Of a stretch of 64,000 nucleotides of DNA, positions 21,525 to 33,800 are shown one piece after another. The first letter of the stretch is position 1. Every line of letters starts with the position of its first letter. The DNA is from Unio delphinus (Eukaryota; Mollusca; Bivalvia; Unionida; Unionidae), in the NCBI GenBank assembly GCA_029339505.1, contig JAQISU010000070.1:629001-693000 (forward strand), written 5' to 3'. A model generated the notes under the pieces. The model searched no databases and was not told where the DNA came from. It was given only the letters and a program-made list of their open reading frames with translations. Both the position numbers and the translations under genes were made by a program.

Positions 21525-22573
21525 TTGATTTGGTAGGACACATGACTGCAACCACAATTTATCATTGTTTATTTAACAGTATGACACAGATACAAAGATG
21601 TTGTTCAATTTATTTCAGATTGAACACTTGAAGCATAAAATCATCTAATGGTTCAACTAAATTATTATGGTATAGTTTACCCCACCCCATTCAATCATGT
21701 CATGCAAAAAAGAAGGGTGTACACTCTGTAAGATATAGATTATCTCAAATGTGATGTATGGTTACAAGAGTGGATTTATACAGGTAGATCTTAACCTTGT
21801 CAGTAACTTTTGTTGGGTGTGAAAAGTGCCCATTTTAATATTTGGGTTCTGTACTTGTTAATGGTATGGTAAAAGGTTGGCAAATATCAGATAGGAGATG
21901 TGATTGGTACTCGTTTGATTATGTCTTTGTCCAAAAGATTGGTCTGTATTGGTGAATACATTTTCAGTCAAAAATATGTGAGATATAAAGCCTGTCAGTG
22001 GGATTTTTCAAGGGTTAATTGGGTTACAGGAAACAAAAAGTGTTTTACTAAACCTTATGGACATAGCTAATTTGTGATATTACTCTAAATTTGTTTGTGT
22101 GCTTTTTACAACAACAACAAAAAAACTATCAATCTGGGTACTTAATTACTACTGCATTATGGAAGGAGTCTTTTTTTTTTTCCCCACAGAAAAATCATTG
22201 TTTAGTCTTTAGATATGTGTGATGACAAATTACAGTAAAATTAATGCATATGAAATATAATAAAATTTTGAATATACAGGAAAAATTTGTCATTATTGAA
22301 TTAGGACCCACACATGATCTCATTTCTTGAATAGTAATCTGTTGAAGATTAGGAACAGAAGAGGTTTTAATATTTTGTAGAGACCTTGATAGCTTGTCAG
22401 TGCTGATACTTTTAAATAGGTTGAATGATTATATGTGTAAATATAACACTGTGTGAGTTGCCATACAGGTGACATGTCTGAACTACACTAGTTTGATCAG
22501 TCAATAGTAGAGGATAGGTGCTTTATGAATGAACCACTAAGTCTGCTTGACAAATGACTGCTTGGTGTAACAT
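21525..22573. other. AT-rich non-coding DNA
   Basis: Nothing recognisable beyond simple AT-rich sequence. Confidence 0.6.
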
Positions 22574-22770
22574 GTATACTTGCTTATAAGAGTCCAACTG
22601 CAAACTACACTGAGCCAGATCTGTTGTCAACTAATACACTATCATATTCAGATCAGTGGAGTTTGTTAAGAGTCAAATTAATAACATGGACCCTGATGCA
22701 GGCACATTATGCTAGGACAGATCTGGATCTTTGTTGTTTGCATTTTGACTTAACTTATAGGGAAATATAT
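22574..22770. mobile_element. MITE-T, TIR element with TA-rich ends
   Basis: The left end runs TATACTTGCTTATAAGAGTC then CAACTGCAAAC and CCAGATCTG. The right end read inward runs TATTTCCCTATAAGTTAAGT then CAAAATGCAAAC and CCAGATCTG. The arms are therefore about 50 bp of imperfect inverted repeat. Related copies lie at 41602-42012 and, weakly, at 46595 and 52775. Confidence 0.75.
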
Positions 22771-24294
22771 ATGATGTATATGTATTCATAAATTACTTAC
22801 ATATATAAAAATAGCATACATTAACACAAATAACATTTAACCAAATTCAGGGGGGTTCAGTTATGGAAAGGTGCCTCATAAGGGAGATAACTAACTACAT
22901 GAGATTTTGAAATACTTATGTGGCTTTCTGCAGTTATCTGTTCTTGAACATTTCAGAATATAGAAATACTTTAGAAACACTTCTTAATTTATTTATGAAA
23001 ACCATATTTTGCCTACATATAAAGGAACCTGTTTATGAAAGATAGAATGTACTGGCCTTTTGAATGCCTTTGATAGCTTTCACGATTACTGGAGATAACC
23101 ATAGAAGTTGCCGGTACAATGAAAGGAATACATTTTAAACCATGGCCAAATGCTTATCAAAGGTACAGTAATATTTGCCAATTCTCTTCATGATTTTTCA
23201 TTTTGTTGCAAAGTTGTAGCCAGTTATTTAGTGCAGTTACTGACCTCCAAAAGGTCAGTTACTTGTGATAAATATATTGCATTTTTTGCTTGGGGGTATG
23301 CAGAAATTGAACTTGAATTTCAAAATTTCTTCTAATAAATATCTACTTTAAAAGATGTAAAATGTTAGGTTGTCAGAGTTTTTAAGAATATTTGTTGAGC
23401 TGTCTTTGCAGAAATACAACATAATGATTCTTTGGCATCTCTGTGTAGAAGACATTCATGAATCTGTTTATTAATCTTTACATCTTTTCACACTCTAGAT
23501 TAACCTCACTGTTAAAGGTTTTGCTTTTCTTTCAATACCATTTTATCCACCCTCTTCAGAAGGTACTGCCTGGTTTAGTGGCCAGTATGTGGGACTGGAG
23601 ACAGACTGGATATGTGTTTACCAGCAGACCAGCCCAGGATAACTATGTTGGTGTTTGTTTTGGGTGAGGGTGTAATGTTCCAGTTGCCTGGGCTTTAGAA
23701 CAACGGAACAACAATGTGGATTATCACTCAGTGCCAGGCCTAGTGACCAGCTTTTAGTTATCTTGGAAGTTATTTTGCCCATTGCTAGCATAGGGTTAAC
23801 AAGCAAATGCTCCATACATGTTTATGTGTAAATGTTTAGTTCCTTTTGCCTGGGGTAGCAAGATATTGTGTTGTTGTGGAGAGTTTCTCTTTAATCACAA
23901 AATTAACTGTTTTAATAGTTTTTCCAAAAATTTCATAATGTGCCTTCTTGTGGCGCTGTTCTTAAAATTCATGTGGTCCATAAAGTCATACTAATCTGAA
24001 TTGAATAAACCCATATTTACTGTTTCTGTAGGAAATCTATGTCAATAAGTTTTGGGCGATTTCCATATCTCTCTTCACTTGTCAAAGTTCAACATTTTAC
24101 ATTCATTATCATTTCATTGTCAAATTGCATGTCTTTTTTCTTCATTCTGTGGTTGTTGGATAGAACAGTTGATACATACCTATGTTATATATGGTGAATC
24201 ATGATGCTTTTGTTTCACTGTAAACAAACTTTGTTTTATTGACAACATTTTTGTTTGTAATTAGTGATCCATGTCGTCATTGTTTAAATATTAC
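22771..24294. other. AT-rich non-coding DNA
   Basis: No supported exon. The frames at 23150-23335 and 23458-23667 lack splice or family support. Confidence 0.6.
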
Positions 24295-24535
24295 AGTGGC
24301 TGAGTGGTCTATAGCAGTCTCCATTACAGATCACTGCCATCTCACCTCCGTCTGCGTGGGTTCAAGTCTCGGATTTGGCCAATGTGGGTATGTGAGAAAG
24401 CTTGCCAGTAGCTACTCGTGGGTCAGTGGTTCTTTCCAGGGGTTTTCCCGGGTTCTTCCTCCACCATTAATACTGGCCCTCATGTATGGCCTATTCTGTG
24501 CTGAAAAATGGCATTAAACACTACAACTACAACTA
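24295..24535 (+). mobile_element. SINE-A copy
   Basis: A box GTGGCTGAGTGGTCTATAGC, B box GGGTTCAAGTCTCGG, and the body GTGAGAAAGCTTGCCAGTAG. The 3' end GGCATTAAACACTACAACTA has a CTA-type tail instead of CAA. It accounts for the 92-codon frame at 24239-24517. Confidence 0.92.
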
Positions 24536-24539
24536 CAGT

Positions 24540-26625
24540 AATAATTATATATGAGTTTGATAAACATTTACACTGTAAAGTTAGTGACCCTGCTCAAGCA
24601 GAATTCAGTAATAATTATAGGTTGGCACTATTTGTACCTAGTACATGTATTTCATTTGGTACAATTGTGCATGGTCTACCACAATTTATCTAGTGTAGAA
24701 CTGTTACTTTGTTGCTGAAAACTATGTAGTCAAGTAACCAAAGTTTAAACCTCACAGTGTTATACAGAACAAGGAATTACACACAGAAAATGTTTTATAT
24801 ATTGAAATATGCTTAAAGTTATTCATGTACAGATGCTAGCATTGTAACAGTGGCAGACAGAGGTTTGCCAGTTTGACACATTTGATTGGTTGGTTGATTC
24901 AGTCTGCCAAATCTGGTTGGTGTTGTACTATAACTTGGTTTGAAACCAAGGTTATTGATAGGGGAGACTATTTGACATATAACTGATGAATAGGTTTAAG
25001 TTCAAAACTGAGCAAAATTTATTTGAAAGTGTATTTATGGCATATAGCCATCATTATTAAATATCAAAGTCCACTACCCATGTAGCAATAATAATAATAA
25101 TAATAATAATAATGTATATTAAGATGAAAATGTGATAATAATTTTTGCAGTTGTTTGGACATTGATACCTGTACCTATATTTAGAGTTTAATATTGCAAC
25201 AGATTCATATATCAGTACGTGTATTGGCTGTGAAAAGCACATCAGCATTGGTATAAAAGCAGCAATTTTGGATATATGTAATTGGAATGTCAGTTATTGT
25301 TTTTTTAACTGTGCAGGTGCAGATATTTTGGTAATTATGTAGCTTATATATATCAGGAAATACTTTGAAGTAAATTAATCTTCAGATTTTCTTGCAATGA
25401 TCTTCCACCACCTTGATAACCTGGGCTAACACAAGTTAAAAACAAATCTTAAACTTTTGTCAACAGGAAATTGTTTGCCTTTCGAACTTTATTTCAGACA
25501 CTTTTTCTGAAACATTTTATTGAACTGATTTCATTACAAGCCATCAGAATAAACTTCAGTTTCCATTTTGTACTATACAAGAGTGCAAACAGAGAATATT
25601 TTGAATAACATGGGATATGGATACACAAAAAACTAGAACTGATTACCCCATACACAAGTAGGACAAAAGGAACACACACATTTACATTTCATGAAATTGT
25701 TATGGTGATGGTGTTGGTGGTTATATATATATTTAAGAGATGGTGTTATTGCCCAGATCAAGTGAATAATAAAAATGTTGTATTAATCAACCGAATAAAT
25801 GGAGATCTGAGCAGAGTTGTAGAATAATATGAGTCCCCATATACCGAATAAAATAATTTAATTAGTTAGAGACAGCCCCAGAAGTTTTTACAAGTCTCTT
25901 GACATATACACTATTCCGAAAAATAACTACTAAAAGTTATTTTAAAAATTGCAATTAGTAGGTCCATTTACACAGTTTAAGTTGTGAGCATTTCAGACAT
26001 AATTGTCCAGCAAACACTCGGTTCTCATTGGTCTTCAATCTTCATTCAGGCATATATTATTTAATCCACCAGGGATCCTTGTTGTTCACTTTGGAATAAT
26101 AACTCCTTGAAATGAACTATCATTACATATTTCATCCCCATCAGCATTTAACCATATCATATTATAGAAGCTAACGGTTAATATAGTTAATTATCAGCTT
26201 GACTCATGCTGGAAGAGCGTACATGTATACGATTGACAATAAAAAGCCTTTTGGTACCTAATGTTGCTTCAGTACTAGTACATAGATTCTTGGGTTAAGA
26301 GAATTTACATCTTAGCTATAACAATAAATTAAACAAAATTCACTTCTTGTCCAAGCCACATTTATTTCTAACAAATTATTTATCAGCATAAACATCATTC
26401 AGACGTAATAATGATCTGTTCTTAGTTGTATGACATGTAAACATAAATTAAAATAATTGTCTCAAGACTCGTATCAAGAAAATAATGTAAGAAATTATTT
26501 TAGAATACATGAATCATATAACATTCAAGACAAATGAATTGAAGCAATTATCGTAAGAGTCGTATCAAGGAAAAATTGTATAAACTGAGACAGACGAATT
26601 CAAACAATTATATGAAGACCTTTAT
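24540..26625. other. AT-rich non-coding DNA
   Basis: Includes an (ATA)n run at 25086-25113. Degenerate repeats of a GACTCGTATCAAG-type unit near 26466, 26553 and 26615 form the target region of the SINE-B at 26629. Confidence 0.55.
25086..25113 (+). repeat. (ATA)n microsatellite
   Basis: About nine uninterrupted ATA units. Confidence 0.93.
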
Positions 26626-26628
26626 CAA

Positions 26629-26945
26629 CAGTTCCGGTGGCCTAGTGTTTAGAGTGTCTGCTGCAGAAGTGGGAGGTCGTAGGTTTGATCCCAACCGAGT
26701 CATACCAAAGACTTAACAAAAATGGTACTAACAGATGCCTTGCTTGACGCTTAGCATTAAGAGGTTAGTGTTAGGACTGGTCAACCTGGTGTCAGGATAA
26801 TGTGACATCATGCTACATGTCTGTGGCATGATGCCCCAGTGCTAGACATCATTATAAATTGCCTCACTGCAGACATCGTAGTGATATGACTCAAAAATTG
26901 TTAAAGCTACATTAAAAATCCTAATCAAACAAACAAGCAAACAAA
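26629..26945 (+). mobile_element. SINE-B, near full length
   Basis: Head GTTCCGGTGGCCTAGTGTTT with A box, B box GTAGGTTTGATCCC, body (AAAATGGTACTAACAGATGC, GCATTAAGAGGTTAGTG, GGTGTCAGGATAATGTGAC), and tail ATTAAAAATCCTAATCAAAC followed by AAAC repeats. Target duplication AAGACCTTTATCAA (26615-26628) versus AAGACTCTTATCAA (26946-26959), 12 of 14. This copy lacks the TGGGTGGGA segment found in most relatives. Confidence 0.93.
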
Positions 26946-26959
26946 AAGACTCTTATCAA

Positions 26960-27801
26960 AGAAAACTATGAAACTAAGACATGGTACCTTGCTCTCTTTT
27001 CCCCTTTGACAGAATTGTCTCTGAAGATTCTGATACATGTCTTTGGACCTTTTTACAAGAGAATACTTGCTATTCCTCTAGGAGTAAAGACATTTTGCCT
27101 TTCAGCAGAAAAGACTGATGGATTTTGCATCACATAACTTTGCCAGAGAAATCCACCCCTAATTTAACTTGTCTAATCAGGATTTTAGGTTTATTTAACT
27201 GCCTTGAATAGCATGCCATTTTTCCCATTTTCTCAAATAATCTGATCTCTGCAAAGTTTCAGCTTATAACAAATATTTCAGCAAGTATAGACGCTGTTTC
27301 TGCAACATTTTAACTCTTCGCATTCTTGATAAACAACAAAAAGCTTCACCCATTAGTTTGACAGAGTTATCAAACATATCTCATTAAGAATCAATTGTTT
27401 CCCACCAGGTCGTTTTATCTTAACGCTTTCATGAATTTTATTATGTGCCAAATTACACACATCAGATTAAAATGGCAATGTGACACAATAACATCTGCAA
27501 GTTTCACTCAGTTTTGTGTGACAATGACATCTACAAAATTCACGCTGTTGCAGAAATATTGTTTTAATTACTTACTATGAATTACAGCAAATTTAACACA
27601 GAATCATTTAGTTTTTTTTATTTAAATAAGAAAATATTTATATATTTTTTGTAAGTAATATAATTGTTGAAATACAATTCTTTATCATATGATTGATATT
27701 TTTTAACTATATAATTAATTATATAGGCATGTTTAAACTGTAACTGTTTACAATTGCAGTTATTCAAGCTGAAGTGAGTAATAGTCTTTGCTTAAGAAAA
27801 A
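26960..27801. other. AT-rich non-coding DNA
   Basis: No supported gene. Short internal near-repeats occur (ATGACATCTACAAAATTCA versus AACATCTGCAAGTTTCA, about 27490-27540). Confidence 0.55.
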
Positions 27802-28072
27802 GGTTTAGTAAACCAGAACTACACAATGAACTGCAGTTGTATGTGAAAGAAACAAAGGTTTAGTAAACCAGAACTACACAATGAACTGCAGTTGAATGTG
27901 AAAGTAACAAAGGTGTAGTAAACCAGAACTACACAATGAACTGCAGTTGAATGTGAAAGTAACAAAGGTGTAGTAAACCACAACTACACAATGAACTGCA
28001 GTTGAATGTGAAAGTAACAAAGGTGTAGTAAACCAGAACTACACAATGAACTGCAGATGAATGTGAAAGTGC
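27802..28072 (+). repeat. 55-bp minisatellite, five copies
   Basis: Units start at 27802, 27857, 27912, 27967 and 28022, exactly 55 bp apart. Each carries AACTGCAGTT, a perfect 10-bp palindrome except where the last unit is mutated. The first two units also carry GGTTTAGTAAACC, with 6-bp inverted arms. The frame at 27929-28168 is a by-product. Confidence 0.95.
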
Positions 28073-28074
28073 CA

Positions 28075-30840
28075 AAATGTATTGTGGCAGTACTTTTGTT
28101 CCAGTAACATTTGTCACTAGCAAACTAGTAGTTTGCATTATATTTTTTTTTCTTTTATGTATATACACCTACATTTAGTGAAACCATATGTTCTTGTATT
28201 AAGCCATGCACTTTAAAACTGTTAATATGTTGGAATTTATTGGATTAAATAGGTCTTGAAGTGATTATCTTGTGATATTTATAGAAATATGCCTGTATTG
28301 TTTATATCATGATATATATGTATTTTTGGATGTGGAGTGGGGATGGTTGGAAGCCATTACCCAAGATGCACATTTCATTACACAGTATAAAAAAAATTAC
28401 TCAGGGGTGCAAGTGACACCATTGTACACCATGGTAAAGATAGTTACATTAAGTAAATAAGTAAAATCCCAATCAAATACAAAATGTTCTTTAAAAATGA
28501 ACAATGAACATGAATAATACTGTAGACTGTACCCCATAGTTATTTTCATCCTTCCCTTTCCAGGCATTTTCTGCCCTAGTCGTCTTTTGCCCTGGAATTG
28601 AATAAATCCATAGTTAATGTATGTATAGATGGAAATATCCATCACATTGTATGGATCATGGAGACACTGCATTGTCTATTGTTAAACATCGTTCCAAAAA
28701 TTAATATAGAGGCAGCTTCCATGTTTGATTAAAATATTTTTTTGTTTCTTGTAAAGAAATTGATTTCACTACATTTTAATATCTCTTGATTTCATGTCCT
28801 ATTTATTATTCCATTAAGCAAACTAGCCACAGGAGCACTACTGGGTTAATAAACTATGGTCTGAATAAACATTCAGCTAATCATCATTACTGCATTCATG
28901 ATAATCATTTTAATCAGGTCCAGCTAAAGCAATACTTTGTCAGGTCTCCATTAACCACCTGTTCATGTAATTGACCAATTACCAGTGGGGTGAATACCAC
29001 TCATGAAAGCATGATTTCAGTTCCTCCTTGGAGAATTTGCTCGTAGATAAATCTGGTGGAGAATTTGCTCATAGATAAATCTGGTGGTTCCATGCATGCA
29101 ACTGATTCATAGATATGATTCCATTTCCTTTAACATGGGACAGCAATTTCTGACAATGCTGGCTTTGAAGAAAAAAAAATAAAACAGTGGCACTGGCCAA
29201 AGAATGATGAACCGTTAAAGAGTACTTAGATCCAGTAAGCAGATCACTCCTTAGGATCGAATAATCCAGCAACAATAGAAAAAGTATGCTTCAGGCTTTC
29301 TGCTATTTTAATCACTGTTTTAGCAATAATGTGACAGTTGAGTGAGGGGGGTGGGGAACTTGGCTTCAACAGATCAGTTTATATTTTGAAAATTGTAAAG
29401 CTTTGTTTTGGTAAAACCAGGTTTAACACCTAATTCATAATTGCTGAAATCTTTATGTTATGATTGCAGTCTTTACTGGAAAAACCTATTTGCAATCATG
29501 AGAGTAGTTTATTTCTTGAAAATGTTCATTCTTTTGGTGAAAACATGTTTAGCACCTAATTTGTAATTGTTCATATCTTTATGTTCTGATAGCTGTCTTA
29601 AAGTACGCTGAAAAGCTTAATTGCAATCTTAATTAAGCATCTTTGCTGCTACATGTACATACTGAAGGATGTTGGCATTTTGAAAGATTCAGATCTCTGC
29701 ATTTATGCTAAGTTTTAGCAGTGAATAACATGCCTAATCAATCCAATTACTGCAGTATCAATTAAGCCAGAATGTCTTGAAAGGTGCGAAAGTGGAAGAC
29801 AAGAAAGATATTCTTTTACAGAGATCTCTACACTGGCACTCAATGTGCTATAATCTTTTTAGTTTTAAAAAAAAGACTAATCTATTAAAATTAAGTAGCC
29901 ATGAAAATGTACTTTTTAAAAACAAGCCATGAAATTTGATACCACCAAATTTAGAACGATGACAGTAGTATTATTGTTTTTAACAATTTGCAAAAAACTC
30001 GAACAGCTGACTCAAGTACTATAGATGGATCACATGTTGGCTGAAATTTGGTAGTCTTTGAGATGTAGTAGATTGGGAAAGCATCTTCCTTTGATGCACA
30101 CTTCCAGTCCTAAAACTGGGAATAGAACTTGAAATCACAATGGTGCAAAGCAAAAACATTACCTCTGCTTTTCATGTCCCTTTTATTAGTACAACTGTTA
30201 CTAATAATGCTGCTACTATTTAATTTGATTGTTGATGCAAAATTGATTAAAATTTAGTGGGTGTTTTTTTCCCGAAAACATTTAAACATAGATGATAATT
30301 TTTTTGTTTTTTTTTTATTTTACATCGAAAAACATTTTTTCGCAGTTTTTTTTAATACTTGGTACTTCCAATTTTTTTTAATCATCGGCCATACAGGTGG
30401 ACCTCTGTCATACTCTAGATAATAAATAGTAATCAATAATGAATCTATGATGCTAGCCTACGATACTTTACGTAAACATGCTACAACATAGTGCTGATAT
30501 CTGGTAGTGTAGGCCAGGCGTGTATACATTGGAAGATGATGCTGTATTTAACCTTTTGCATTCCATTTTTTTTAATGTTTTGCATGCTATAAAGTCCACT
30601 TTTTGTAGGTTCTTTTCGTAAAAACTACTGGAACATTTTTTTAAACAAATTATATATGCAGAAAAAATGTTTTTTTTTACGGTTTTTTAAATTTAATTTT
30701 AACGTTTTTAACATCTATGCATTTAAATGAAAGATATGTGCATATGCTCTCATTTTCTTCAGTGTTGCTCTGTCCTCATGAACAATCATATAAACATCCC
30801 AGCCAACTTTTCCAGTGCCAGAAGTAAGGGTGCCAAGCAA
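28075..30840. other. AT-rich non-coding DNA
   Basis: No supported exon. Contains a two-copy 28-bp duplication at 29030-29086 (GGAGAATTTGCTC, then TAGATAAATCTGGT). Strongly T-rich tracts at 30260-30720 lead up to the satellite. Confidence 0.55.
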
Positions 30841-30844
30841 TAAG

Positions 30845-33800
30845 TTAATAGTCATCCAAGTAAGAATAGTGAAATATGATTGCAAATGGTCACTGAGTAG
30901 TCATCCAAGTAAGAAAAGGGAAACATGATTGCAAAAGTTGACTGAGTAGTCATCCAAGTAAGAAAAGGGAAATATGATTGCAAATGGTCACTGAGTAGTC
31001 ATCCAAGTAAGAAAAGGGAAATATGACTGCAAATGGTCACTGAGTAGTCATCCAAGTAAGAATAGTGAAATATGATTGCAAATGGTCACTGAGTAGTCAT
31101 CCAAGTAAGAAAAGGGAAATATGATTGCAAATGGTCACTGAGTAGTCATCCAAGTAAGAAAAGGGAAATATGACTGCAAATGGTCACCGAATGGCCATCC
31201 AAGTAAGAAAAGGGAAATATGATTGCAAATGGTCACTGAATAGCCATCCAAGTAAGAAAAGGGAAATATGATTGCAAATGATCACTGAGTAGTCATCCAA
31301 GTAAGAAAAGGGAAATATGATTGCAAATGGTCACTGAGTAGTCATCCAAGTAAGAATAGTGAAATATGATTGCAAATGATCACTGAGTAATCATCCAAGT
31401 AAGAAAAGGGAAATATGATTGCAAATGGTCACTGAGTAGTCATCCAAGTAAGGATAGTGAAATATGATTGCAAATGATCACTCAGTAGTCATCCAAGAAA
31501 AGGGAAATATGATTGCAAATGGTCACTGAGTATTCATCCAAGTAAGAATAGTGAAATATGATTGCAAATGATCACTGAGTAATCATCCAAGTAAGAATAG
31601 TGAAGTATGATTGCAAATGGTCACTGAGTAGTCATCCAAGTAAGAAAAGGGAAACATGATTGCAAATGGTCACTGAGTAGTCATCCAAGTAAGAAAAGGG
31701 AAATATGATTGCAAATGGTCACTGAGTAGTCATCCAAGTAAGAATAGTGAAGTATGATTGCAAATGATCACTGAGTAGTCATCCAAGTAAGAATAGTGAA
31801 GTATGATTGCAAATGATCATTCAGTAGTCATCCAAGTAAGAAAAGGGAAATATGATTGCAAATGGTCACTGAGTAGTCATCCAAGTAAGAATAGTGAAAT
31901 ATGATTGCAAATTGTAACTGAGTAGTCATCCAAGTAAGAAAAGGGAAACATGATTGCAAATGGTCACTGAGTAATCATCCAAGTAAGAAAAGGGAAATAT
32001 GATTGCAAATGGTCACTGAGTAGTCATCCAAGTAAGAATAGTGAAATATGATTGCAAATGATCACTCAGTAGTCATCCAAGTAAGAAAAGGGAAATATGA
32101 TTGCAAATGGTCACTGAGTAGTCATCCAAGTAAGGATAGTGAAATATGATTGCAAATGATCACTCAGTAGTCATCCAAGTAAGAAAAGGTAAATATGATT
32201 GCAAATGGTCACTGAGTAGTCATCCAAGTAAGGATAGTCAAATATGATTGCAAATGGTCACTCAGTAGTCATCCAAGTAAGAAAAGGGAAATATGATTTC
32301 AAATGGTCACTGAGTAGTCGTCCAAGTAAGAATAGTGAAATATGATTGCTAATGGTCACTCAGTAGTCATCCAAGTAAGAAAAGGGAAATATGATTGCAA
32401 ATGGTCACTGAGTAGTCATCCAAGTAAGAAAAGGGAAATATGATTGCAAATGATCACTCAGTAGTCATCCAAGTAAGAAAAGGGAAATATGATTGCAAAT
32501 GGTCACTGAGTAGTCATCCAAGTAAGAATAGTGAAATATGATTGCAAATGGTCACTGAGTAGTCATCCAAGTAAGAAAAGGGAAATATGATTGCAAATGG
32601 TCACTCAGTAGTCATCCAAGTAAGAAAAGGGAAATATGATTGCAAATGATCACTGAGTAGTCATCCAAGTAAGAATAGTGAAATATGATTGCAAATGATC
32701 ACTCAGTAGTCATCCAAGTAAGAAAAGGGAAATATGATTGCAAATGGTCACTGAGTAGTCATCCAAGTAAGGATAGTGAAATATGATTGCAAATGATCAC
32801 TCAGTAGTCATCCAAGTAAGAAAAGGTAAATATGATTGCAAATGGTCACTGAGTAGTCATCCAAGTAAGGATAGTGAAATATGATTGCAAATGGTCACTC
32901 AGTAGTCATCCAAGTAAGAAAAGGGAAATATGATTGCAAATGGTCACTGAGTAGTCGTCCAAGTAAGAATAGTGAAATATGATTGCTAATGGTCACTCAG
33001 TAGTCATCCAAGTAAGAAAAGGGAAATATGATTGCAAATGGTCACTGAGTAGTCATCCAAGTAAGAAAAGGGAAATATGATTGCAAATGATCACTGAGTA
33101 GTCATCCAAGTAAGAAAAGGGAAATATGATTGCAAATGGTCACTGAGTAGTCATCCAAGTAAGAATAGTGAAATATGATTGCAAATGGTCACTCAGTAGT
33201 CATCCAAGTAAGAAAAGGGAAATATGATTGCAAATGGTCGCTCAGTAGTCATCCAAGTAAGAAAAGGGAAATATGATTGCAAATGGTCACTGAGTAGTCA
33301 TCCAAGTAAGAAAAGGGAAATATGATTGCAAATGATCACTCAGTAGTCATCCAAGTAAGAAAAGGGAAATATGATTGCAAATGGTCACTCAGTAGTCATC
33401 CAAGTAAGAATAGTGAAATATGATTGCAAATGGTCACTCAGTAGTCATCCAAGTAAGAAAAGGGAAATATGATTGCAAATGGTCACTGAGTAGTCATCCA
33501 AGTAAGAAAAGGGAAATATGATTGCAAATGATCACTCAGTAGTCATCCAAGTAAGAAAAGGGAAATATGATAGCAAATGGTCACTGAGTAGTCATCCAAG
33601 TAAGGATAGTGAAATATGATTGCAAATGATCACTCAGTAGTCATCCAAGTAAGAAAAGGTAAATATGATTGCAAATGGTCACTGAGTAGTCATCCAAGTA
33701 AGGATAGTGAAATATGATTGCAAATGGTCACTCAGTAGTCATCCAAGTAAGAAAAGGGAAATATGATTGCAAATGGTCACTGAGTAGTCGTCCAAGTAAG

